Positions 1 to 5,144 of a stretch of DNA of 5,144 nt are shown here, in pieces (position 1 is the first letter of the stretch; every line of letters starts with the position of its first letter). A model generated the notes under the pieces. It worked only from the letters and a program-made list of their open reading frames with translations, did no database searches and was not told the DNA's origin. The position numbers and the translations under genes are program-made. The DNA comes from Clostridia bacterium (lineage in GTDB: Bacteria > Bacillota > Clostridia > Oscillospirales > Acutalibacteraceae), in assembly GCA_017387165.1 (NCBI GenBank), contig JAFOFS010000324.1, forward strand, positions 1 to 5,144. The letters run 5' to 3'.

Positions 1-596
1 GCCTCGTTGTAACCGGCAGCGGTATGCGCGATGGACACAGGGCAATACGGTTGCACCTCGGAAATAAACTCCAGACCGCCCTCGCATTCGGGAGCAATGT
101 CCACCACCTTGACGATGCCGCCGCAGCCGTCAAACAGCTTGCGGAATTCTTCCTTATCGGGGTTGCGGACATAGTCGCCGTTCTGCGCGCCTTTCTTCGA
201 CATCGCAATATACGGGCCTTCCATATTAATACCCTGGATATACGCGCCGCTGACCTTACCCATACAATTGCGAACGTTCTCAAAGATGGTCTGCAGCTCC
301 TCAAACGACAGGGTCATGGAGGTCGGGCAGAACGAAGTGACGCCGTGGGTCACCAACATCGCGGACATAGCCTCCAGCGCTTCAGGGGTGGCGTTGCCGG
401 TATCCACACCGGCGCAGCCGTGGATATGCATATCCACAAAACCCGGGATGACGGTGAGTCCGGTCAGGTCGAAAATCTCGCCCGCCGCCGAATCCGCCAT
501 CGGGGAAACCGCTTTGATGCGCTCTCCGTCCGTCAAGATATTTGCCTTTACAGGCTCGAATACGTCGTTGTAGACAACTGCATTTTTCAGTAACAT
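1..596 (-). CDS. nagA: N-acetylglucosamine-6-phosphate deacetylase, 5' part (runs off the left edge)
   Basis: NagA removes the acetyl group from GlcNAc-6-phosphate, giving glucosamine-6-phosphate and acetate in cytosolic amino-sugar catabolism and cell-wall recycling. The first 198 codons are present, about half of the usual 370-390 residues. Residues 1-50 are the N-terminal beta-sandwich part. PGFVDMHIHG (51-60) carries the amidohydrolase HxH pair (His57, His59). GVTSFCPTSMT (85-95) and MEGPYI (125-130) follow, with Glu126 the likely metal ligand, then KKGAQN (134-139), IAPE (167-170) and SIAHTAAGY (188-196) with ligand His191. The remaining His and the catalytic Asp expected in the family lie beyond the window. 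The ATG at 596 is preceded by AAGGAG eight bases upstream. It lies 40 bp after recN with no clear terminator between, so read-through is likely. Whether nagB follows cannot be seen. The motif set fits NagA better than other amidohydrolases. Confidence 0.93.
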   Translation of the reverse strand, partial: MLLKNAVVYNDVFEPVKANILTDGERIKAVSPMADSAAGEIFDLTGLTVIPGFVDMHIHGCAGVDTGNATPEALEAMSAMLVTHGVTSFCPTSMTLSFEELQTIFENVRNCMGKVSGAYIQGINMEGPYIAMSKKGAQNGDYVRNPDKEEFRKLFDGCGGIVKVVDIAPECEGGLEFISEVQPYCPVSIAHTAAGYNE

Positions 597-604
597 AGAT
601 GGTT

Positions 605-610
605 CTCCTT
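605..610 (-). promoter_or_regulatory. nagA ribosome binding site
   Basis: AAGGAG on the minus strand lies eight bases before the nagA ATG and supports that start. Its first three bases (608-610) are also the end of the 3' arm of a 7-bp inverted repeat, so the site may be partly occluded in the transcript. Confidence 0.8.
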
Positions 611-635
611 TTCGTAGCTATAGTGAAGCGAAAAG
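608..635 (-). repeat. 7-bp inverted repeat (possible small hairpin) between recN and nagA
   Basis: Read on the minus strand, CTTTTCG (635-629) and CGAAAAG (614-608) are perfect complements around a 14-base loop. The repeat fills most of the 40-bp recN-nagA gap. The stem is AU-rich and the loop large, so the fold would be weak. No U-run follows the 3' arm; AAGGAG does instead. It is therefore unlikely to be an intrinsic terminator. It could modulate nagA translation, or be chance. Confidence 0.45.
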
Positions 636-636
636 T

Positions 637-2316
637 TTAATTTCCGCTTGATTCCAACATTTCTCGTGCGGCTGCCAAGCTGGCCTCCGTAACGCTGCCG
701 CTGACGATGCGCGCAAGTTCACGTTCGCGTCCGTTTCCGTCAAGCGATCTCACCCGTGTAAAGGTTCTTTCGTTTACAACCTCTTTGCTTATCAAAAGGT
801 GATGATGCCCCTGCGAAGCGATCTGCGCCAGATGCGTCACGCACAGGATCTGGCGGGAACGGGCGGTTGAGGCAGCCGTTTGCCGCAATTTTTTGCCGAC
901 ACGCTGGGCGGCGTGTCCGCTGATGCCGGTATCAATTTCATCGAAGATCAGCGTGTCGATATCATCCACATCCGCCATAACCGATTTGATGGCCAGCATA
1001 ATACGGGAGAGTTCGCCGCCCGATGCGATCTTGGCAATCGAGCGAGGCGGTTCGCCGGGATTGGAGGAAATCAGAAACTCCACCTTATCCGCACCGTGCA
1101 CGGTCAAGGCGGTCGGTTCAATGGAAACCGCCATGGTCACTCGCGGCATATCGAGGAAAGTGAGTTCCTCCTGAACACGACCGATAAACTGTTCGGCCGC
1201 ACGGCGGCGCGCTTCGGTCAGTTCGGTTGCTGCCGCCACCATCACATCCTGCGCTCTGCCCAACTGAACGGTCAATTCAGCGATACGCGCATCGGCGCCT
1301 TCGATACCGTCCAATTCGCGTTTGCTTTCTTCCAACGCAATCAGCGCCGTTTCTTCGGTGCCGCCGTACTTGGTGAGAATGCGTCGAAGATACGCAAGGC
1401 GATCTTCCACCGCATCGCGTTCCGATTCGTCAAAGGTCAATTCCTCGGAAGCGGTACGCAATTCCTCTCCACACGCCTCCAATTCATACAAAAGCGCCTG
1501 GAAACGCTCGGAAAGAGGATTGAGGTCTTCCATCAGAGAGGCGGCCGTCTGCACGTTTTCGGCAACAGCAGAAAGCAACGCTTCGACACCGTCGGTGTCG
1601 TCGTCGCCTTCATAAGCGTTTGAGGCGCGGCGCAAGGTGGCGGTGATGCGTTCACTGCTGCGGAACAGGTCGCGGCGCTTTTTCAGCGCCTCTTCCTCCC
1701 CTACCTTGAGGTCGGCGTCCTCCAATTCCTTAATTTGATAGCGCAAAAGATCGGCGCGCCGTTCTTTTGCATCTTCGTCCATATCCAGTTTTTTCAGCTC
1801 GCGGCGGATGGCACAGTAGTGGTGATACGTTTCGGCGTAGCGGTCGGCAATCGGCTGCAGCCGTCCGAGAGCGTCCAGATATCCACGGTGTCGATCTACC
1901 GAAAGCAAGGTTTGATTTTCGTGCTGTCCGTGAACGTTCACCAGCATACGTCCGATCTCGCGAAGCACCGCCACCGGAGCCGGGCGTCCGCCGATACGGG
2001 CGGCGGTTTTTCCATCCGCTCCGATGCGTCGGGAAATGATGAGCGAGCCGTCCTCGTCGGGCGAAAAGCCTTGTTCCTCCAAAGCATACAGCACCGACGG
2101 AGAAAGCTCCGTAAAGGTGGCGCTGACGTTGGCTTCGTTGCAGCCGGTTCGCACCAACTCACGCGAAGTGCGTTCTCCCAACACGGCGCCGAGCGCATCG
2201 ATGATAATGGATTTACCTGCGCCGGTTTCACCCGTCAGGACGTTAAAGCCGGCATCAAGCAGCAATTCGGCTTGCTCGATTATGGCTAAATTTTCAATGT
2301 AAAGAGCCGAAAGCAT
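637..2316 (-). CDS. recN: DNA repair protein RecN (SMC-like ATPase)
   Basis: RecN is a cytosolic SMC-family ATPase recruited early to DNA double-strand breaks, where it helps bring ends together for RecA-dependent repair. The 559 residues match the family (about 550-580). Walker A GETGAGKS is at 29-36 and the Q-loop region HGQHENQ at 129-135. A long charged helical region at roughly 155-400 fits the coiled-coil arms. The C-terminal ATPase half has signature ASGGELSR (431-438), Walker B TLIFDE (455-460) and H-loop CVTHLAQIA (His495). The ATG at 2316 gives the expected start for the family; AAGGAG lies ten bases upstream, directly after the argR stop codon. The gap to argR is 16 bp, so co-transcription is very likely. 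I see no LexA-type box upstream. All key motifs are intact. Confidence 0.97.
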   Translation of the reverse strand: MLSALYIENLAIIEQAELLLDAGFNVLTGETGAGKSIIIDALGAVLGERTSRELVRTGCNEANVSATFTELSPSVLYALEEQGFSPDEDGSLIISRRIGADGKTAARIGGRPAPVAVLREIGRMLVNVHGQHENQTLLSVDRHRGYLDALGRLQPIADRYAETYHHYCAIRRELKKLDMDEDAKERRADLLRYQIKELEDADLKVGEEEALKKRRDLFRSSERITATLRRASNAYEGDDDTDGVEALLSAVAENVQTAASLMEDLNPLSERFQALLYELEACGEELRTASEELTFDESERDAVEDRLAYLRRILTKYGGTEETALIALEESKRELDGIEGADARIAELTVQLGRAQDVMVAAATELTEARRRAAEQFIGRVQEELTFLDMPRVTMAVSIEPTALTVHGADKVEFLISSNPGEPPRSIAKIASGGELSRIMLAIKSVMADVDDIDTLIFDEIDTGISGHAAQRVGKKLRQTAASTARSRQILCVTHLAQIASQGHHHLLISKEVVNERTFTRVRSLDGNGRERELARIVSGSVTEASLAAAREMLESSGN

Positions 2317-2332
2317 GCGTGCTTTTCTCCTT

Positions 2333-2779
2333 TTATTTCAACTGTTGAAGTTTGCGGACCATTTCCGTGGCGTCCGCTTCGGTACGCATCACGCAGAATA
2401 TGGTATCGTCGCCTGCCAGGGTACCGACCACCGTCTTCCACTGCAACGCGTCCATAGCCGCACAGATTCCCTGTGCCATACCCGAGGCGCATTTGATGAC
2501 CACCATATTTCCGGCGTGGTCAACAGTCAATGCCGCATGGTCGAAAAGCGAATGAAATTTCGGATAGCTTTTGTCCTCGTGGGCAGTACCGGTGGTATAA
2601 CGATAGCGGCCGTCTTCTCCCAACGACTTCACCAAGCGCAACGACTTCAGGTCGCGAGATACGGTTGCCTGCGTGACCTCAAAGCCTTCCCCTCGCAAAA
2701 GGTGCAGCAGATCGGACTGGGTGTCGATGGCATGATCCTGTATCAAGCGCAAGATCGCTTCCTGTCTTCCCGATTTCAT
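2333..2779 (-). CDS. argR: Arginine repressor ArgR (AhrC family)
   Basis: ArgR is a hexameric, arginine-dependent DNA-binding protein that represses arginine biosynthesis and often activates its catabolism. The 148 residues are the normal family length. Residues 1-65 form the winged helix-turn-helix DNA-binding domain, with recognition helix TQATVSRDL (36-44). A linker follows, then the oligomerisation and arginine-binding domain, including GMAQGICAAMD (100-110) and GTLAGDDTI (119-127). The Asp pair 124-125 and Gln103 correspond to known arginine contacts of the E. coli protein. The ATG at 2779 is preceded by AAGGAG nine bases upstream. The gene sits 16 bp after nadK and 16 bp before recN. 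No arginine genes are visible, so its targets are presumably elsewhere. A site resembling a degraded ARG box over the start codon was too weak to call. Confidence 0.97.
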   Translation of the reverse strand: MKSGRQEAILRLIQDHAIDTQSDLLHLLRGEGFEVTQATVSRDLKSLRLVKSLGEDGRYRYTTGTAHEDKSYPKFHSLFDHAALTVDHAGNMVVIKCASGMAQGICAAMDALQWKTVVGTLAGDDTIFCVMRTEADATEMVRKLQQLK

Positions 2780-2795
2780 CGAAATTCACTCCTTT

Positions 2796-3623
2796 TCATT
2801 CGCAGCGGTTGATGATTTTATGGCGGAGTACGTCATAAAATTCGCGATGTTTGATATGCAGAAAACGCGCCTTTAAGGGGCTTTTGCTGACCGTCAGCAC
2901 GTCATTCGGCGTCAACGGCTGCCCCGAGCGACCGTCCACCGCATAATATACGCTGTCCTTTTCGGCGGAAGGAACGGTGACACTCAGTGCGCTGTCCGGG
3001 CGAAAGATGTACGAACGGGCGGTTAAGGTATGCGGGCAAAGCGGGGTCAGCAAAATGCTTTCCATCTGCGGATCCACCACCGGTCCTCCGGCCGACAGCG
3101 AATAGCCGGTCGAGCCGGTCGAGGTCGCCAGCAGCACGCCGTCGCCCTGGAATTCGATCACCTTGGTGTCGCCGTTTCGGATGCAGATGGTAACCGGAGG
3201 CATCAACGCATTGCGGCAAAGCGCCAGCTCGTTGAGCGCCGTCATCGGCTCGTTATCGTTGACCGAAACCGAAAGCATCATCCGTTCCTCGACCGTATAT
3301 TCTCCGCGAAGCAGCTGCGGCAGCAGATGCAGTTCGTCCGCCTCCAGGTCGGTCATAAAGCCGAGGTGACCGCAGTTGATACCGAGGATCGGCTTCCCGT
3401 AGGCAGCGGCGCGTTTGGCAATATGCAGCATCGTACCGTCGCCGCCGAGCGCCACAACCGCATCGCATTGCGACAGACATTCGTCGGTCGGTTGCTGGTC
3501 AAACGGGCGGTCTGCTTCGGAAAGAAGCACCGTCGCGCCTGCCTCGGTCAGAATCTGCACCGCTTTTGCGGCGGTCTGTTGCAGTTTTTCGGTTTTGTTG
3601 TTGGGAATTACCGCGATCTTCAT
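2796..3623 (-). CDS. nadK: NAD kinase
   Basis: NadK phosphorylates NAD+ at the 2'-hydroxyl of its adenosine ribose, using ATP or polyphosphate, and is the cytosolic source of NADP(H). The 275 residues fit the family. GGDGT is at 60-64 with the catalytic-type Asp62, followed by GINCGHLGF (81-89) and the Asn-Glu pair 131-132 in ALNELAL. The glycine-rich motif DGVLLATSTGSTGYSLSAGG spans 161-180, and a late VDG is at 229-231. The family motif STPTGST reads ATSTGST here, so a conserved Pro is replaced by Ser168. I chose the ATG at 3623, giving MKIAVIPN, because family members start there and GGTGA lies five bases upstream. A GTG at 3632 would add three residues (MNR) and overlap the tlyA stop as GTGA. 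Its product could support NADPH-dependent steps of the MEP pathway that begins with the neighbouring Dxs. Confidence 0.96.
   Translation of the reverse strand: MKIAVIPNNKTEKLQQTAAKAVQILTEAGATVLLSEADRPFDQQPTDECLSQCDAVVALGGDGTMLHIAKRAAAYGKPILGINCGHLGFMTDLEADELHLLPQLLRGEYTVEERMMLSVSVNDNEPMTALNELALCRNALMPPVTICIRNGDTKVIEFQGDGVLLATSTGSTGYSLSAGGPVVDPQMESILLTPLCPHTLTARSYIFRPDSALSVTVPSAEKDSVYYAVDGRSGQPLTPNDVLTVSKSPLKARFLHIKHREFYDVLRHKIINRCE
3105..3122 (-). repeat. Perfect 9-bp tandem repeat inside nadK
   Basis: The unit TCGACCGGC (minus strand) occurs twice in direct succession and encodes Ser-Thr-Gly twice, residues 168-173 of NadK, in the NAD-binding glycine-rich motif. The repeat is perfect because codon 168 is TCG (Ser) where the family usually has Pro (CCN). 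Confidence 0.85.
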
Positions 3624-3628
3624 GCGAT

Positions 3629-3633
3629 TCACC
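3629..3633 (-). promoter_or_regulatory. nadK ribosome binding site, weak, overlapping the tlyA stop
   Basis: GGTGA on the minus strand lies five bases before the nadK ATG and includes the tlyA TGA. It matches the distal part of an extended Shine-Dalgarno (GGAGGTGATC) rather than the usual core, unlike the strong sites of the other genes. Translation of nadK may therefore depend on ribosomes finishing tlyA. Confidence 0.45.
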
Positions 3634-4468
3634 GTCCGATCTTAGGGAAATTCAAGGTTTGTTCCGCTTGGAGGATGGCTTGGTCGATTGCCGTGTCGGC
3701 AAGCGGCAAGACTTGCTCTTGCGGATGATAGCGTGTTACCGCCAAATATTCAATATTGCCGTCACCGCCACGCACGGGCGAGGGGTCGAGATGCTCGACC
3801 GACAAACGGCAGGAGGCCAAAAACAGGGTGATTTCGGACAATACCCGACGGTGGTCGGCAACGTCCCGCACCACACCATGCTTATCCAGCGCTTTTCTTC
3901 CGGCTTCAAATTGCGGCTTGATCAAGCAAACAAACGGCGCGCCGTCCTTCAGCAATGCGCAGATCGACGGCACCACCAGCCGCAGAGAGATAAACGAAAC
4001 GTCGGTCGCCGCAAAATCCAAACTGCCGTTTTCGATGTGTTGACTGATTTTTTCGGTATCACGGATATCCGTCTGCTCCATACAGACCACACGCGGATCC
4101 TGCCGCAAAACGGAATGAAGCTGATCGCGTCCGACGTCCACTGCAAAAACCTTCTCCGCGCCGTGCTGCAGCATACACTGCGTAAAACCACCGGTCGAAG
4201 AGCCGATGTCAGCGGCAGTCATACCGTCCAAAGAGGGGTGATACAGCGAGAGCGCTTTTTCCAGTTTCCAGCCTCCGCGTCCAACGAAGCGCGGCTCTCC
4301 CTGCAAGCTGATCACCGTATCCTGCGGTGAGACCGCAAAAGACGGTTTGGTGACGGTCTTTCCGTTCACCTGAACCTGACCATCGGCAATCAATTCCTTG
4401 GCTTTTTCGCGTCCCGACGCCAGACCTTCGGAAACCAGGCGTGCGTCCAGACGTTGCCGCTCACTCAT
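3629..4468 (-). CDS. tlyA: TlyA family rRNA 2'-O-methyltransferase
   Basis: TlyA uses S-adenosylmethionine to methylate cytidine 2'-hydroxyls in rRNA: C1920 of 23S rRNA and, in some members, also C1409 of 16S rRNA. The 279 residues fit the family. Residues 3-60 form an S4 RNA-binding domain (RLDARLVSEG; VQVNGKTVTKP). The rest is an FtsJ/RrmJ-like methyltransferase: GRGGWKLEKAL (63-73), SAM motif DIGSSTGGF (87-95), DVSFISL (156-162), LIKPQFEAG (182-190) and GNIEYL (237-242). The likely K-D-K-E catalytic set is Lys68, Asp156, Lys184 and Glu240. The ATG at 4468 gives the usual MSERQRLD start and has GGAGG six bases upstream. An in-frame upstream start at 4510 would lie inside dxs and add 14 residues unlike the family. 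In known members, loss of TlyA confers capreomycin and viomycin resistance; the old 'hemolysin' name is unsupported here. Which rRNA sites it modifies cannot be read from sequence. Confidence 0.95.
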   Translation of the reverse strand: MSERQRLDARLVSEGLASGREKAKELIADGQVQVNGKTVTKPSFAVSPQDTVISLQGEPRFVGRGGWKLEKALSLYHPSLDGMTAADIGSSTGGFTQCMLQHGAEKVFAVDVGRDQLHSVLRQDPRVVCMEQTDIRDTEKISQHIENGSLDFAATDVSFISLRLVVPSICALLKDGAPFVCLIKPQFEAGRKALDKHGVVRDVADHRRVLSEITLFLASCRLSVEHLDPSPVRGGDGNIEYLAVTRYHPQEQVLPLADTAIDQAILQAEQTLNFPKIGR

Positions 4469-5144
4469 GCTTATCCTCCGCTGACAGCCAGGCGCGCAGC
4501 GAAGCGGCATCCAGCTTCAGCAGCTTCAAGCCTTCCGCAACGGTACAAGTGGGGACAAAGCCGTCGATCGCACGCAGGCGATAGTCACCCGTATACCCCT
4601 GCTGACGCAATTGCCAGCCAAAGGTTTCGCCAACGCCGCCGTCGCAGATTCCCTCTTCGGCAAAATAAACCGCCTCATAACGGGAAGCCACTTCCAGCGC
4701 TTCCGGCGGAATCGGCATAATCTGGGTCAGTTTCAAAACGTCGGTGTCGGTGCCGGCGGTTGCCTCCATAGCCTGCGAAAGCAACGTGCCGTAGGTGACC
4801 AACAGGCGTTTTCCCTCCCCCTGCGGGTACAGCGAACAGGGAACGTTCTCCGCTTTATAGGTCGGCGGCAACAGACGCTCACCCCCACGGGGATAACGCA
4901 CGACGGCAATACCTTCAAGCTCATACATAGCGCGACGCAGGCACAGCCGCAGATCGTCATACGAAGACGGAGCCAACACGGTCACATGCGGAATGCTCCG
5001 CAAAAACGCCGTATCAAAAATACCTTGATGGGTGGTGCCGTCCGCCGGTACGATACCGGCACGGTCAACCGCCAGCACGATATGGTTATTGGCGATTGCC
5101 GTATCGTTGAGCAGTTGGTCATAGCAACGCTGCAGGAAGGTGGA
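4461..5144 (-). CDS. dxs: 1-deoxy-D-xylulose-5-phosphate synthase, C-terminal part (runs off the right edge)
   Basis: Dxs is the thiamine-diphosphate enzyme that condenses pyruvate with glyceraldehyde-3-phosphate, giving 1-deoxy-D-xylulose-5-phosphate, the first step of the MEP isoprenoid pathway and a source for thiamine and pyridoxal. Only the last 227 of about 620 residues are present; the frame is open to the window edge, so the true start is outside. Visible are STFLQRCYDQ at the very start, AVDRAGIVPADGTTHQG of the pyrimidine-binding transketolase domain, then APSSYDDLR and VVRYPRG. The C-terminal transketolase domain follows (LLVTYGTLLSQA, VYFAEEGICDGGVGE). The stop is TGA at 4463-4461, and the last 8 bp overlap tlyA as ATGAGTGA. 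In relatives ispA and xseAB often lie upstream, which would be to the right here. The Pro in GIVPADG, where Gly is common, is a small oddity. Confidence 0.96.
   Translation of the reverse strand, partial: STFLQRCYDQLLNDTAIANNHIVLAVDRAGIVPADGTTHQGIFDTAFLRSIPHVTVLAPSSYDDLRLCLRRAMYELEGIAVVRYPRGGERLLPPTYKAENVPCSLYPQGEGKRLLVTYGTLLSQAMEATAGTDTDVLKLTQIMPIPPEALEVASRYEAVYFAEEGICDGGVGETFGWQLRQQGYTGDYRLRAIDGFVPTCTVAEGLKLLKLDAASLRAWLSAEDKHE
4475..4479 (-). promoter_or_regulatory. tlyA ribosome binding site inside the dxs 3' end
   Basis: GGAGG on the minus strand lies six bases before the ATG at 4468 and within the last codons of dxs. It decides the tlyA start in favour of 4468 over the longer frame from 4510. 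Confidence 0.8.

Larger units (their letters stand above)
1..5144 (-). other. Predicted single operon dxs-tlyA-nadK-argR-recN-nagA
   Basis: Six genes share one strand. Successive junctions, from right to left, are an 8-bp overlap, a 5-bp gap (or 4-bp overlap), then gaps of 16, 16 and 40 bp. I see no intrinsic terminator (GC stem plus U-run) and no convincing -35/-10 pair at any junction. The first five genes keep the order known from many Clostridia. Inclusion of nagA in the same transcript is the least certain part, because it has the largest gap and an unrelated function. The operon promoter and terminator must lie outside the window. Confidence 0.7.

Noticed and set aside
24..593. Long open frame on the plus strand opposite nagA
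   Set aside because: It is antisense to a clear NagA coding region, its product is rich in His, Arg and Ala without any recognisable motif, and it is a typical shadow frame in moderately GC-rich DNA.
608..635. Intrinsic terminator after recN
   Set aside because: The inverted repeat has an AU-rich stem, a 14-base loop and no U-run after the 3' arm; a ribosome binding site follows instead.
597..660. Possible promoter for nagA (TTGGAA and TATAGC on the minus strand)
   Set aside because: The spacing between the two boxes is about 29 bases, far from the usual 17, and no better pair is visible in the gap.
880..1623. 247-codon open frame on the plus strand opposite recN
   Set aside because: The composition is that of a reverse-complement shadow (many Phe, Arg, Gly, His), there is no family motif, and it lies fully inside an intact recN.
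2773..2790. Possible ARG box over the argR start (TGAAT followed by an AT-rich imperfect half-site), which would suggest autoregulation
   Set aside because: Only the first half-site TGAAT is good; the second half matches the ATTCA consensus poorly, and the site lies inside an operon far from any visible promoter.
3030..3728. 232-codon open frame on the plus strand opposite nadK and tlyA
   Set aside because: It spans the junction of two convincing genes on the other strand, and its product resembles nothing recognisable.
3566..4330. 254-codon open frame on the plus strand opposite tlyA
   Set aside because: It is a shadow of tlyA; the minus-strand frame carries the S4 domain, SAM motif and catalytic residues.

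Overview
All recognisable genes lie on the minus strand and read from right to left. In transcription order they are dxs (3' part only), tlyA, nadK, argR, recN and nagA (5' part only). The order dxs-tlyA-nadK-argR-recN is a well-known Clostridia/Firmicutes housekeeping cluster; Bacillus has the similar dxs-yqxC-ahrC-recN. Base composition looks moderately GC-rich (mid-50s percent by eye). Strong AAGGAG/GGAGG ribosome binding sites and Firmicutes-type motifs suggest an anaerobic clostridial bacterium, perhaps of the Oscillospirales/Ruminococcaceae type. The order is an inference, and species or genus cannot be called from this window.

Layout: 5144-4461 holds the C-terminal 227 residues of 1-deoxy-D-xylulose-5-phosphate synthase. 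4468-3629 is a TlyA-type rRNA 2'-O-methyltransferase that overlaps dxs by 8 bp. 3623-2796 is NAD kinase, five bases after tlyA (or overlapping it by 4 bp if a GTG start is used). 2779-2333 is the arginine repressor ArgR. 2316-637 is the DNA repair ATPase RecN. 596-1 is the first 198 codons of N-acetylglucosamine-6-phosphate deacetylase. Gaps are at most 40 bp, no convincing terminator or promoter is visible, and no stretch above 300 bp lacks a gene. The genes are therefore probably co-transcribed, with the promoter to the right of the window.

The functions are mostly housekeeping: isoprenoid precursor synthesis (Dxs), ribosome modification (TlyA), NADPH supply (NadK), arginine sensing (ArgR), double-strand-break repair (RecN) and amino-sugar catabolism or cell-wall recycling (NagA). 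NadK and Dxs are loosely linked because the MEP pathway consumes NADPH. The others share no obvious pathway, so the cluster looks like conserved gene order rather than one system.

I found no undescribed system, mobile element, CRISPR array or RNA gene. The points worth a second look are modest: nagA sits where many spore-formers carry spoIVB-spo0A, a small hairpin overlaps the nagA ribosome binding site, and the NadK motif has a Pro-to-Ser change that creates a perfect 9-bp tandem repeat.
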